Assembly (NCBI RefSeq): GCF_004193775.1 | Contig: NC_041021.1 | Location: forward strand, 24,024,632 to 24,088,631 | Direction: 5' to 3' | Length of the DNA stretch: 64,000 nucleotides | Source: Glycine soja | Taxonomy: Eukaryota; Streptophyta; Magnoliopsida; Fabales; Fabaceae | Shown: piece after piece, positions 35,328 to 46,580 of the stretch | How positions within the stretch are numbered: position 1 is the first letter of the stretch | Layout of the letters: every line of letters begins with the position of its first letter | Position numbers and translations under genes: made by a program | Notes under the pieces: model-generated | Told to the model about the DNA's origin: nothing | The model's database searches: none | The model's input: the letters and a program-made list of their open reading frames with translations, nothing else

Positions 35328-36150
35328 CTGCCTCACACAAAAAAAAATGATTACAAGTCAAAAATCGTTAATATCACTTTATTGTTAATCTTTTCCACCA
35401 CATATACCTTTATCTATGTTAAAACATTAATGCAATGATGGATATGTGTAAAATTACCTATAAAAGTTTAGAATAATATATACCTGACAAATTACTTCAT
35501 CATGTATGTGCAATGATGGTTTTATGATAGCTCATTTGTGTGGTATTTATAAATTGATGAGCATATATGAAAACCTCTCAATTCATATATATACAAATTA
35601 TTGTGATGGATAAGAATAAATATAAGGTCATATATATAGGAGGTGGTGAATCCGAGGCAAAAGAGCTAGGAAAGTATAAGAAAGAAGGGTATGGAGGAGT
35701 TTCTTTCTATCAACCAGTATGGCCCCTTTGACTTCAATTTTGGATGTTTTAACTCAGCAGCTATACAAGACATGAAGACCACACTTCATCTGCTCTTTTA
35801 CTTCAATTCTACAAAGTTTAAAAAATCAATTTGTTTCCACTATGTGCTACCAGCGCATGCAATTTGTTTCCACTATGATCCGCATTAGCTTCATGTCAAG
35901 AAAAATATTGGTTTCTAGATTGTATCCTCTGTTTCCCCTTTCATCACTATAATTCTGAAGATAGCAACATTCAAATGATCTAGTCCTGAAGTCAGCTTTG
36001 TTCTTTTCATAATAATAAAAAAATAAAAGATTTATAGCACAGTGTTACCCCAAATATCCTTTACTAAAGTAGAACAGAATAAGAAGAATTAAGTTAGAAA
36101 ATAGAAAATAAGCACCATATCACATAGAAAAAATTAGATGTATAGGATAC

Positions 36151-36252
36151 ATATCGGAATGGATGCTCAGATGTATAAAACTGGGGTTTATTGGCCTTAG
36201 CAATCACAACATCAAACAGTTCCATCCAAGAGTCTCTACAATCCAGAGAATC
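36151..36252 (-). pseudogene. Captured purine 5'-nucleotidase (HAD, IG subfamily) exon 3
   Basis: A 102-nt exon runs from acceptor TTGATTAG to donor GTATCC. It encodes CRDSWMELFDVVIAKANKP and QFYTSEHPFRY. These match the segment after the HAD motif II region in cytosolic IMP/GMP-type 5'-nucleotidases. No stop is inside. Confidence 0.82.
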
Positions 36253-37230
36253 CTAATCAACATTCAAGAATAAACTCAAGGAAATTATGTCCAGAAGTGC
36301 AAAAAAATCATGAACCACAAAAATTACATTTAAAACTAAGTAAGGAGCTTTCAACCAAACAATTTAAAGAGACCTGAGTGCCAGTGTCATTGTGAACTAT
36401 CTAAGTAATGTGCAATATAACATAACTCTAGCATACAGCTGCCCCTCCCTTGAAAAAAATTCAGGCCAAGTTTCAACTTTCAAGTAAATTCCATTTTCTC
36501 CTTCATGAGAACAAGTGGAAAAGATCCTAAAAGATGGTAATTTTACTCCAAAAACACTAAATGATTACAAGTGAAATAATTGAAATTAGGTCATAGAGAG
36601 AAACCATATCATATTTAACGGCTAGAAGTAATGACACAATGGACAAGTAGAGAACTTGTGTATGTGGCCTTCATAACAACTACTTATAAACATAATTTGT
36701 TTTACACATTTTCCCCTAATAGAAGAATTTGTTAAAACTTAAAATAAAGAGCAAAAGATATAATCAGGATATGTGATTCTTCTAAATAGAATTTGTTAAA
36801 TATTCATCTTTACAAATTACTAAAATGAAATAGTGCATTTTAATCAGCAAGAGAACTGAAACATATGTATAGTTGATCTCCATTCTAGACTCTTTCCTTC
36901 ATCGTCTAAATGTAAATTACAATCATCAATTCATCATATTATTATAACTGATTACATTCATTTTTCCACCTATACTCTTTTGGTACTCTTTGAAGAATAA
37001 TTGCACCAGGATGAAAGAAAAGAACACATTAGTATATTAGAGTTGGAGCTTTGAAGTTGTCGAATAATTGAACCAAATATGATTTTCATGCCATGTAGAA
37101 AATAATTGGGAAATACCATATTCCAAATTAAGGAAAAAAATACTAAACTTCAACTGGCAGTGAAGTCTTAACAAAAAAAATTCCATGATACATACAAAAT
37201 GTGTCATATGGTTTACTGTTAATCAAATAC

Positions 37231-37341
37231 CTCCAACATAAAACACATCCCTCCATCCACAAAATAATAAGGAGAATTAGTCAACAGGAAAAGCTTCTTC
37301 CCCCGCTCCCTTAGCATCTTAAGATAACGTAATATCTTTCC
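37231..37341 (-). pseudogene. Captured purine 5'-nucleotidase exon 2
   Basis: A 111-nt exon with acceptor ATTTCAG and donor GTATTT. It encodes LRYLKMLRERGKKLFLLTNS, then PYYFVDGGM. LLTNS is the HAD motif II (Ser/Thr phosphate-binding) of the family. The frame is intact. Confidence 0.85.
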
Positions 37342-37577
37342 CTGAAATATTTTCCCACAAATGAATAACTGCAAACTCTTAATCAGAGAATAAAATAATT
37401 CAATCTATTGTACAACATGAAATAGATTGAAGGAAAATGGTTTGCACTTATAACTGGATTAAGATACTAGATCCTGAAATAGATTTTTGCTCGTATTGTG
37501 GACCACTTATTGCAGCATCTATTGGACGCACTCATGGACACCAGTTAAAGGAAATGGGTAAAATGGTTTGAACTTAC

Positions 37578-37742
37578 ATTTTTCACTAAGTATCTGTGTG
37601 AGTCAGATAGTATTCCTCTATGAACCAGGCCACTTCGATGGACATGGTCAATTGCACAAATAACATCTTCATAAATGTAGGAAGCATCAAATTCCAACTT
37701 AGCATCAACAAAGTACTGAACTATATCTGCAAGAAGGCATGC
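37578..37742 (-). pseudogene. Captured purine 5'-nucleotidase exon 1 of the fragment
   Basis: A 165-nt exon with acceptor CTCTGCAG and donor GTAAGT. It encodes ACLLADIVQYFVDAKLEFDA, then HVHRSGLVHRGILSD and RYLVKN. This is the segment ahead of HAD motif II in the same 5'-nucleotidase family, which dephosphorylates purine nucleotides. The three exons are in transcription order, in frame and separated by introns, so a genomic segment of the donor gene was captured. The N-terminal DxDxT motif and the C-terminal part are absent. Confidence 0.85.
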
Positions 37743-37949
37743 CTGCAGAGTAATAATGCAAATAATCAGTTCTCAACCTAAGAATTAACAGTGGAAAGAA
37801 ACTTCACAAGTCAATGAATTGGACATCTCCCCCCGAACCAAGCAAATCTAGTAACTGGTTCAACTATTCAGTTTCCTGCCTCAAAAGGAATTGGACATCT
37901 CCCCCCGAACCTGACCCCGAACATGACCCGGATCCATATTCAACACCCA

Positions 37950-38060
37950 CTTCAGGCCCCTACTTGGGCTCCTCCACTAGAGAATCCGGCAACGCCGCTA
38001 CCTTTCGCGGCTTCTTTGCCGACAACTCCTTCTTGTCCTTCAACCGCCGGTGACAGAAAA
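37950..38060 (-). pseudogene. Captured RLT-type homeobox gene, second exon scrap
   Basis: Minus reads CHRRLKDKKELSAKKPRK, the end of the homeodomain recognition helix and its tail in plant homeobox-DDT (RLT/RINGLET) proteins. The frame then runs into a stop. The exon that would join it to 38165-38353 (central homeodomain) is missing. A GAATTGGACATCTCCCCCCG motif is duplicated just beyond (37817 and 37888). Confidence 0.75.
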
Positions 38061-38164
38061 ACCAAAAACAAAAAATTTGACCAAAAAAAAATGAACAATA
38101 AAAAACCCTAGAAATTGAACAAGAAAAAAAATAAAATAAAAAAGGTTAACGATAACAAACCCAC

Positions 38165-38353
38165 ATAAGCTTTCTCGAGCATTTCAAGCTGAAACGACAT
38201 CTTCATTTGACGCTTGGGCTTACTCAGACCCTCGCTCGAATTCCTAATTTTGTTGTCACTTTCATTGTTGTTGTTGTTGTTGTTATTGTTGTTGTTGTTA
38301 TCATTGTTGTTTTCTTCCTTCTTCACGTCGTTGTTCTCTGCCTCGGCCTCCAT
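38165..38353 (-). pseudogene. Captured RLT-type homeobox gene, first exon
   Basis: The ATG is at 38353. An acidic/Asn-rich start (MEAEAENNDVKKEE, then a poly-Asn run encoded by a GTT microsatellite at 38264-38312) is followed by KPKRQMKMSFQLEMLEKAY and a donor (GTGGGT). PKRQMK-FQLE-LEKAY is the first helix of the homeodomain in plant RLT chromatin-remodelling partners. Its start codon and open frame survive. Confidence 0.8.
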
Positions 38354-39275
38354 TGATCGAGATCGAACCTCTTTCCACCTTCAAACCCTAAGAATCCACA
38401 ATGAAGCCACAAAAAGAAACCCAACCACGCAGCAAAGAGAATAAAAAGGAGACAAGCTTCCTTTCTCCCTTAGGGAGACAAGCTTAGCGAGACAACCATG
38501 ACAACCACGATAGTGCTGGTATGCTTCACGACGGCAACCAACTTAGAGAGACGTTTAAGGGCGTGAGGTAATGTGGGCTAGGGTACGTAGAGTGCGAGTA
38601 TGCGAGAAATAAAAAGATGAAAATTTACTTCAGATTCAAAGACGGTGTTTATGAAACCCATCTTTGGAGAATGCAGTTCAACAACGGTGTCCACTGTGGC
38701 GTCCCCAAAATAATGACTGGTTTAATAGTAATGATTTAAATAACAAAAACCATGGGAATTTTTTTTTCTTCTTTTTCTTTTTCATCTCTTTCTCTTTTTC
38801 ACAATAATTAAGTTCAGAAGGAAAATTATCACTATAGAGTCCTGAATGGCCAGTTCACAACTCTATTCGGAGTCATTTCTTTCTGCTCACTCATAACCTC
38901 TAAAATATGTTGCTCTTTCAAAAAGGAAAAGTATACCAGCCATCATTTTAGGTCGTCACGTGTAAAATAATAAAATAAAATACGATCAATGAACTCTCTT
39001 TCAAATAGAATCTGTTAACACGTTCTTTCCAAATAACAAGATCAGACATAAGTACATTCATCATTTAAAGCTGTCCAAAATATGGGAGTTTTGCAAAATA
39101 CATAGTGACATCCAGAGCAAAGGTATCCACTGTGGTGGCTTCAGCCACATGTATACAATTATCAAATTCCTATACAATAGGTCTACCCATACAAAAACAA
39201 AAGAGTAAACCTAACAATCAGTACTAGATACACCCATCCCCAAATGTATATAAATCCAGTCTAATGAGTTGTCTA

Positions 39276-39707
39276 CTATGATGAAGAGCCTCCACTAGTC
39301 GCCATCTCTCCAGGGCCGCTATCTTCCGTCGAGTCTGCCTCAGATGCCGACATGACGTCCTCGGGAGAGTCCACCTCAGGGAGTGGGTCCTCATCACCCT
39401 CTAGAAAGTCAAGAGCATCCACAGCGGGCTCAGGAGGTAGCTCCTCTGGATCTTCCTCAGGGTCTTCCTCAGATGACGTCACCTCGATCACTTGGACTGG
39501 CTCCACTAGACGATATGGTGTAGGCGTGGGTAATATCCACTCCACAATGCGCTGAAGCATGCGTGCGGGTTCCTCTGGATACACCAATGAAGTAGTCGTG
39601 AATCGAATCGTGCCCCGGAATCGGCACCTCGCATTGCCTTCGAGGGTCTCCCAAGCTCCCTCTAGGCACTTCATCTCCACTCGATCATGGATGAACTGCG
39701 CTGCCAT
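39276..39707 (-). CDS. ORF within gypsy LTR, acidic protein of unknown function (copy A)
   Basis: 143 codons from ATG 39707, on the sense strand of the LTR. An acceptor-like TTATTTCTTGTAG lies eight bases before the ATG, so the true 5' end may be spliced. The first half is basic to neutral (CRFRGTIRFTTTSLV, RIVEWILPTPTPYR). The second half is strongly acidic and Pro/Ser-rich (EVTSSEEDPEEDPEELPPEP, then SEADSTEDSGPGEM). No signal peptide, membrane span or known domain was recognised. The ORF is intact in both LTR copies of this window, with nine residue differences and no length change. Whether it is translated is unknown. Confidence 0.6.
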   Translation of the reverse strand: MAAQFIHDRVEMKCLEGAWETLEGNARCRFRGTIRFTTTSLVYPEEPARMLQRIVEWILPTPTPYRLVEPVQVIEVTSSEEDPEEDPEELPPEPAVDALDFLEGDEDPLPEVDSPEDVMSASEADSTEDSGPGEMATSGGSSS

Positions 39708-39834
39708 CACGATCTACAAGAAATAAAACAAAGGGGTAGACTCTTTCACGAGAGATCTAACTACGGTAGCAACACAATGCGTCCCATAACCACTACATGC
39801 AATTAAAGGGGTATCTCAAGGCTTTTCATCTCTG

Positions 39835-40160
39835 GTAATCGATTACACAGCCTTGGTAATCGATTACCAGAGGCCAAACTCGAATTACACAGCTTCAGAA
39901 CATGAAAACTTGCAAAATGCACTGTGTAATCGATTACACATAACTGGTAATCGATTACCAGTGGCCTGTTCCTCTGTGTAATCAATTACACAGCACTGGT
40001 AATCGATTACCAGAGGCCCTTTTAACATTCCAGTCCCATTTCTAAGCCTGGTAATCGATTACGCCCCTTTGTAATCGATTACCAGAAGCCCTCTTAGCTT
40101 CCTGATCTTGTTTTTAAGCCTTGTAATCGATTACCCACCCTTGGTAATCGATTACCAGAG
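39835..40160. repeat. Cluster of ten TAATCGATTA palindromes in LTR copy A
   Basis: Alternating GGTAATCGATTACC and TGTAATCGATTACA-type sites, one decayed (AATCAATTA), spaced about 20-70 bp. They lie upstream of the LTR ORF on its strand. Confidence 0.9.
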
Positions 40161-42341
40161 ACCATATCCCATATATCACTCAAGATTCACAGCTGGCTAG
40201 CCACCACACAAGCCTCCTTGCTTTGTGGTCTTTGTTCTTTTATCGGTTGACTGCCAGGAGCTCGCTTGTTTAGGTACATCACAGGTTCTCACTGACTGAC
40301 TATGCCCGGGTTGGGTCGGGATTGGTCAAGCTTGTTTTTGGGCAATAGCACCCCACCTGACGTCCCCAAGGTCTCCTGACCCTCGCGACATATCTCCAAG
40401 TACCACTCTGTGGTCAACGAATAAAAGTAGGAAGTCTCACCCTTCCACACTTCCTCATTTCAAGCTTGTAGGATTATGGGGTATCCATCACATGTGGTAC
40501 TAGGTGGAGGTCGGGCGATGGTGCAAGTCAACTCTCCACATCCACAGATCACACATACACCCACCATCCCCAGTTGCCCACCTTCACTGAGCTCACGTAC
40601 TCCCACGTAGCCCTTATCCTCGTTCCTCTCAACACCGGGTCCCCAGCAATCTCTCCAAGCTTCCACAACATCCAAGCAATTCAACATCCCAAACATCATG
40701 AACTATCAAAACCAAGGAAAATAGGGCAAAGGCAGAAAACTCTGCCCAACACAAACCAATATCGCAGCTTTTCTCACTTAAAAACCCCAGTAACATTCTC
40801 CTCATTCCAATTCGTTAACCGTTGGATCGACTCGAAAATTTTACTGGAAGTCTCTAGCACATAAGTCTACATTGTGACCGTTGGGATCTGCTAGAAAACA
40901 TCCAGAACCCAATCTGTACTACTCTTTCCACAACCAGCAAATACACAACATTTTCTGCACAAAGCCAAAATTCTCCTGCACATATTTGACAGCAAAATTC
41001 TGCATAAAGTGCAGATTTTAGAAATCACACTTGCCCTCATCCAATTTTGCTCAAATTGAATCCTACAAGTCCTAAATCATGTATCAATCATGTCTAAATC
41101 AAGGACAAGCTTCAGACCAAAGCAACTCAAAATCTAGGTATCTAAAACCCCTCAATTTAGTGGATTTTCAAGGTTTGAGAAGTGAAAATGAGAATGGGGT
41201 AAACTTGGAGCAAACTCTCATCTCAAACAAGTCTATATCATCAATCTAAACTCGCTCCAACTGGTTTTACGACGAAAACCCTACCGAATCAAAATTTGAC
41301 TCCTCAATACCCAATTTTACCCTAGAAATGGCTCTTGTTTTCACTTTGGTCACTCATATTCCTCATTTGCACAGTCTAAGCTTTCTCATAAGTCCTAAAT
41401 GACATTTCAAACTAGGATTAACTTCCTTTAACCTCCAAATACCACTAAATCCATATTTGGTCTTCCAACTCTCAAAGCCTCACTCTTTTTCCACTCATAA
41501 CACCACATTCTCACTTTCTAACCCTAGGTTAACTCTACCCTTCATCTCAAGCAGTTTTCCATAAGCAATTTCAGCACATAAACATCACAAGCATCATCAT
41601 AAAAACCCTAAAATAGAATGGGTAAGCTTGACTCACACCAAACATGACAAGTTTAACATGCTTTCATCAAATCTCTTCAAAAGCACTTGCCACTTGTCCC
41701 ATTTTGAGTGGAACAAAAAGGGCCCACCTTTTTCTCTTGATGTGACTTATGCACAGCCACAAGAAGAAGGGAAAAATCTGACCTTTGAAACGCTAAAATC
41801 CTGCCTCCGTTTGCGTGTCGTTTCTCTGGTTCCAGTCCCTCGTGTTTCTCTGCACCCGTCGGGGCCAGTTTCCGAAAGTAAGCAATATGTATATCAAAAT
41901 GCTCAGAATGAAACCCCGAGCGTGGTTCAGAGGTTGGTTTTGTTAAATTTTAAGTTGCACGCAAAACGATGATTTTTAGACTAATTAATTGAGAATTAAC
42001 CTATAACCATCCAGTTATGGATTTCTCTTCCTTAATCAGCCTAACCCGCGTATCTTTCCCCCAATATACCTACTTCTACCAGGAGTATACATACATATAC
42101 ACTGAATAATACTTATATGTAATAATTTGAAACACATCGTTCACAAAATTCCGGGTAGAAATTTCCAGGATGTCACATCCACTAAGCCCATTTTTGTAAC
42201 GCGCAGATAACGTCATTTTTTTATAGAAACGTTGTTAAAATAAATCTCTTATTTACTATAATGTCACCTCCTCTAAAACAACATCGTTTTTGGAACACCG
42301 ATGTTGACTGCGTGTCTTAGAATACTATTATTTTAGTAGTG

Positions 42342-42480
42342 CAGGTTTCTAGTAATCGATTACACAGTTATATTTTGAAGGGTCATGTCTTTTTAAGCAC
42401 TTGTCACATAGTTGGCTTATGCTTAAGAGATTGTGCTTAAGTCCATTAACATGTAAAACATTTTTTATTTATGTCTTGTG
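42342..42480 (-). mobile_element. Continuation of SIRE-like 3' LTR beyond the CACTA
   Basis: Starts with GTAATCGATTACACAG and TATATTTTGAAGGG, a motif also seen in the solo LTR at 54720-54770. It rejoins the LTR half that ends at 34538. Confidence 0.65.
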
Positions 42481-42482
42481 CT

Positions 42483-42874
42483 AATTTCCAATGTTTCCTT
42501 CTCCCATAATTATTCCTTTATTGTTGTATCCAAAAGTGACATATCCTCCTTCCTTTGATACAATGTCAGTAAGTTTGGACTTGTCACCCGTCATGTGCAT
42601 AGTGCAGCCACTTTCCAAGTACCATAGTGAGTCCCTCGCCTTTTGGAACTACTTAGTTTCTTCAATGGTTGAGGAGTCATCCATTGAGTCTACCATTAAG
42701 CACATATTTGCAATATCTTTTTCACTTGAAGAGTTGGAGGATGTGGATGCATTGTCTTCCCAAGCTATGGAGGCCTTTTTTTCTGTTTTCTATCCTTTTT
42801 TCCTTTCTTTTTAGCAAGTTGTTTTCTAAGATAGATAGGCAATTCAAATTTGATGTGACCTTGTTTCCCATATT
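42483..42874 (-). pseudogene. SIRE-like copia gag end and protease scrap
   Basis: Minus shows a zinc-knuckle remnant (YGKQGHIKFELPIYLRKQL), then a frameshift, AWEDNASTSSNSSSEKDI, a stop, and the protease region WYLESGCTMHMTGDKSKL with VTFGYNNKGIIMG. It parallels 50470-51470 of the copia element in this window. The protease D-S-G reads E-S-G. Confidence 0.78.
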
Positions 42875-42875
42875 A

Positions 42876-43310
42876 CACTACTAGAAAATAAGGTTTTTAC
42901 ATCGGTTATTTAAGACTTTCAACATCGGTTATTAACTGATGTTGAAAGTAATATCGTTAACATCGGTTTTTCAAAACCGATGTTAACTAATAAATACAAC
43001 ATTGGTTATTTAAATAACCGATGTTATATGATAAGAATTTTGAAAAAAAAAAGTTATAAATTTACATATCAACATCGGTTTTTTTAAAAAATTGATCTTA
43101 ATTGACAATAACAACATCGGTTATTTAAAAAACCGATGTTAACTGGCACTAACAACATCGGTTTTTAAAAAAACTAATGTTAACTGCCACTAACAACATT
43201 GGTTATTTAAAAAACCAATTTTAGTGTCAGTTAACATCGGTTTTTTAAAAACCGATGTTGTTAGTGCCAATTAACATCAGCTTTTTAAATAACCGATGTT
43301 GATATGTAAA
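42876..43310. repeat. CACTA subterminal inverted repeats
   Basis: More than a dozen AACATCGGTT/AACCGATGTT sites. A longer inverted repeat pairs GGCACTAACAACATCGG (about 43145) with CCGATGTTGTTAGTGCC (about 43252). Confidence 0.85.
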
Positions 43311-43714
43311 TTTATAATGAGCATCTTCAGCTGCATTATATGTTTGTTGTTGTAACTGTAACAACATAACAATTAAGTTATTACTTACAAAGATGGATCA
43401 ATTTTTTTATAGTATAATGCATTCAGTTTAAAGAGTCATCAGACTTGTAGCTAAGCCTTAACATTTAAAACTATAGCATAAAAGAAAATAAACTTGAAGG
43501 GCAATCAAAGATCTCATTATTCAAACCACTAGGGTCAGCCAAACAGTGGGAGTTAGAGAAGTTTGCATGGAATCTTAAGTTCAAGCCCTATAACCACCAT
43601 TATACACCCAAAAAAAAATCTCATATGCATGCAGATAGTCAAATAAACTAGCATTCTATCCAACATGACAGTGAGCTTACAAACACATTCATAACAAAAT
43701 TTTAGTGAACTTAC

Positions 43715-43932
43715 AGTCTCTCTTTCACTTGTTCCTTCTGATGGCATAATATCTTGTATCCATTCAACCTTTGCAGCACGATACCTGCATAAAACATTTA
43801 AAGAATAAAGACATATTTACATGAAACAAAAATAGTCAGATCAACAGCTAGAGAATTCATGAAACACCTAGAGACAACTCACCCATCTTGATCCCAGGAA
43901 CAGATGATACGAAATCTCCTACGACTTTCAAT
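43715..43932 (-). pseudogene. Two spliced exons of an unidentified captured gene
   Basis: Exon 43883-43932 (50 nt; acceptor ATGCAG, donor GTGAGT) encodes IESRRRFRIICSWDQDG. Exon 43715-43784 (70 nt; acceptor TTATGCAG, donor GTAAGT) continues YRAAKVEWIQDIMPSEG and TSERET. Together they make 120 nt in one frame across a 98-nt intron. I do not recognise the protein. Confidence 0.55.
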
Positions 43933-45366
43933 CTGCATGTAACAACACTTTCTTAAACATTGAAAAAATTTAAAATAAAATTAAAGAAAAACCAAGTCTA
44001 TTTTAATAGAATCCAGGTTAAAATAGAAAATTCTTAGGAGCCTCCAAAGTATCCTAGAACCACTAACACTAGCCCAGCAGTGACAAAATAAAATGAGAAA
44101 CAAACACCATTACAACTGACTCTTAGAGTGAACTTGTACAAGTTGTCAATTGTCCACAATATTCTCATGTCCTTTTGGCAAGCACATATGATATAAACAA
44201 GAAATAGTTATAAGTTTCAAAAAATTGCTTTGTGGATTTATCAAAATTGTCAGAAAATGATTTGGATAATATTTTTCCCATGTGAGAGCAGTGTAGACAA
44301 TCAGTATCATAACAAAAATACTTTTACCTTCCTAAGCAATTTTTTTAGTCAAATATTTGTTCCTTGTCTTTGTTTCAAGTCAAAAAATCCTAGACCCTAT
44401 AGTTTCTAGATTTGGAAAAGAAGCATATTAAAGATAGGAGAATTTTTTTATATTTTGTGAATCTCCTGTCATACGGAGAATCACACGTGAGAAATGTCCT
44501 TAAAAAATAGAGAAAGAACAACTAAAAGAAATCTTGCCAACAAAGATGAAAGTTGAGAGAGAGAGAGAATTTTTTTTTTTCAAATTTCATCTTCAATAAT
44601 AAAGTATAATAACTAGAGCAGTGAAGTAAATATAAGTACATAGATAAATCAGTCAAATTTTCACCTCTATATAAAAACGACCATCTGGAAGTGGTTAACA
44701 CCTACAACATATAAATAAAATTATTTAAACCAAGTGACATGCATGAGAAAGAATTTCAGATGGAGAAGGGGATATGTATATGAGATTTTTTATTTTCATG
44801 TGAAAAGGATGTCGAGAACCTACTCTGTTATTTCCACTTCACAGGCAAACTCAACTAAGGAACTTGTTGAATCAAGTATAGCCTACAAGATCAAAAGACA
44901 AGTCACATACACACACAATAACAGAAGAAAATGGTTGGTGCTATATAGAGAGAAAGGGGGAAAAGGGGATAAGTGAAGTAATCTACCATTCCCATCCTAT
45001 GATTGCCTTCCATGATTCTTCTTACCTGTTTTATTTAAATAAATTAGAGATACGATGACCTTCGGAGTTTCATACTATCTTATATTAGTAGTTTGGTACA
45101 ACTTATAATTATGTTAATGGATTACTCCATGCCATGGATTGAATTGCCAAATAAATCCCAGATTAGTGTCCACTGAAAGCTTCTTTGCAAATTTGAAAAT
45201 GATATGCATAGCTCACAGACAACATATAATGATTGTCTAAGTGTACTAAAATAATGGTTGCATCCTAATATTGAAATCTCCTAAACTATAGGATATCAAT
45301 GATCTTAATTTAGTTAGTAATCAACACTATATAAGTTATTATTTATTGTCTTATTTTTCATAACTC

Positions 45367-45399
<33 letters not shown>

Positions 45400-45804
45400 C
45401 ACATATATATGTATGTATCACTAAATATATATTAAAAATATTAATCCTAAAATATGAATTAAAAATACAGTATATTTAACAAATTAATAAAGATAAGAAA
45501 TCATTTTACAACCACGTAAATGTTTTAAAAACTCAACAACCAAAGCCTAAAAGTAAAAGTAAAAGTAAAAGTATGAAAGCCCAAAAGTAAAAATATGAAA
45601 GGAATTGTTGGTACATACCCTGTGGTGGTGGGACTTAAATGCTCTCCTGGCAAGTTACATGCTTTAGTCAAAGTTGACCTTCAAGCCTACACTTTCTTCA
45701 TGTTGAAGCATGTGTTTCCCATAACTATTTCTCTAACGCCGTATATCTATATGAGGGTTCTACATGGTAAAATATTGGGAAAACAAGTTGTTAATTTATT
45801 TGCC
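43933..45804. other. AT-rich sequence, no clear gene
   Basis: Contains a (TA)n-rich block at 45367-45413 and a small repeat of AAAAGTAAAAGT at 45550-45575. A possible exon scrap GRFYIEV lies on minus near 44670-44690. Confidence 0.5.
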
Positions 45805-45905
45805 CTACCGTTCTTGTAATTGGCACATTCTAGGATCTTAACAAGCTCATCAAGGCACCATGTGCTACCACAAATAAAAAAGGACATCACCATAATAAGA
45901 TAATA
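45805..45905 (-). pseudogene. TIR-domain resistance-gene scrap
   Basis: Minus reads GSTWCLDELVKILECANYKN. This is very close to the STWCLDELVKILEC motif of TIR domains in TIR-NBS-LRR immune receptors. Only about 30 codons are recognisable, and no NBS or LRR is near. It lies within CACTA-derived sequence. Confidence 0.6.
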
Positions 45906-45964
45906 AAAATCATCAGAGCTTGCCCTATCCATATAAAGTATCATATTCAGCATTGCTTACCTCT

Positions 45965-46045
45965 TGATATGGTTGCAGTTTCACCATGTTTATTCCTCAA
46001 TTGACTGTAATTCTCAATAAGAGCTGCCTTTTTACTAGTTACCTT
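45965..46045 (-). pseudogene. Unidentified captured exon
   Basis: Minus encodes VTSKKAALIENYSQLRNKHG, then ETATISR, and ends at a donor (GTAAGC). Protein-like but not recognised. Confidence 0.4.
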
Positions 46046-46580
46046 GATTACAAATATAATAGAGGTTTACATTTCTATACAAATAGTGACACATATATTT
46101 TTGCCTAAGGATTCAAGCAAAAGCTACACATATATATTTTTGCATCTTTGATGAGCATTGCTGAAATAAGAAAACATTCTAATTCGTACCAGGTAATAAT
46201 AACTCTAATCTAAATAACAAAGTTATTAAAAAAAATAGGAAACAAAAAAGCTTTGCACTAAGGCATTTGGCATCTCAACACACACACACACACTGCATAT
46301 GTATTTGGTAATCATAATATTATATCATTTAAAATTAAATCAAGTTGTTACAGATAAAAGAATGCAAATGTTTTAACATAAATTGCATTTGAACAAATTA
46401 ATAAACAAAGAAATTAAGTGTTTCATTGGATTTGTTTCATAATATAAAACTTCACAGCCACTCCAATGAAAGTAATTTATCCAGCCAATGTTTCCTCAAA
46501 ACCATGTCATGAATAAATAACATCCTCTTTACACACAATACATTGTAACATTTCACCAAAAACCAAAACCAGTTTCCATG

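Larger units (their letters stand above)
38695..42177 (-). mobile_element. Solo gypsy LTR, copy A, inside the CACTA
   Basis: The ends are TGTGGCGTCC and GGATGTCACA, with a 5-bp target duplication TCCAC (38690-38694 and 42178-42182), giving 3483 bp. On minus it begins TGTGACATCC. It is the same family as 58098-61743, where adjacent integrase sequence proves the minus orientation. It contains an ORF (39276-39707) and a palindrome cluster (39835-40160). Confidence 0.93.
34539..42341 (-). mobile_element. CACTA transposon carrying HIPP, 5'-nucleotidase and homeobox exons
   Basis: The left end is CACTACTAGAAATCGCAG. The right end is TTTTAGTAGTG. The 3-bp flanks are CAA and CAG. Left subterminal repeats are ACATCGGT/ACCGATGT (34560-34860). 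The right side has ACATCG-type repeats at 42280-42312 and GACGGTG near 38640. No transposase was seen. Three host gene fragments lie inside, all on minus with introns retained. A 3483-bp solo LTR later inserted near the right end (38695-42177). It landed in an LTR of the copia remnant. Confidence 0.8.
33784..42875 (-). mobile_element. SIRE-like copia remnant (gag/protease joined to 3' LTR), split by CACTA
   Basis: On minus the order is gag and protease scrap (42874-42483), then LTR sequence (42480-42342 and 34538-33784), ending GGCCACTTGTCTAACA at 33784. The CACTA element 34539-42341 interrupts the LTR beside a TAATCGATTA palindrome. RT, integrase and RNase H are gone, deleted between protease and LTR. 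A TATA motif lies near 34440-34449 on minus. Confidence 0.72.
42876..46580 (+). mobile_element. CACTA element left end with captured fragments (right end not found)
   Basis: CACTACTAGAAAATAAGG at 42876 is followed by a 430-bp field of AACATCGGTT/AACCGATGTT inverted repeats to 43310. Inside are spliced exon fragments on minus (43715-43932, 45965-46045) and a TIR-like fragment (45805-45905). No AGTAGTG end is seen before the next CACTA terminus at 46581. The right limit given is only the point where that begins. Confidence 0.55.

Noticed and set aside
37578..37742. Apparent protein-kinase catalytic loop (HRSGLVHRGIL)
   Set aside because: The neighbouring exons (LLTNSPYYFVDGGM and ELFDVVIAKANKP) show it is a purine 5'-nucleotidase segment. 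The HRD-like look is chance.
39835..40160. CRISPR-like array of palindromic repeats
   Set aside because: Spacing is irregular, repeats are about 14 bp, the setting is a plant LTR, and the same sites occur in other LTRs.
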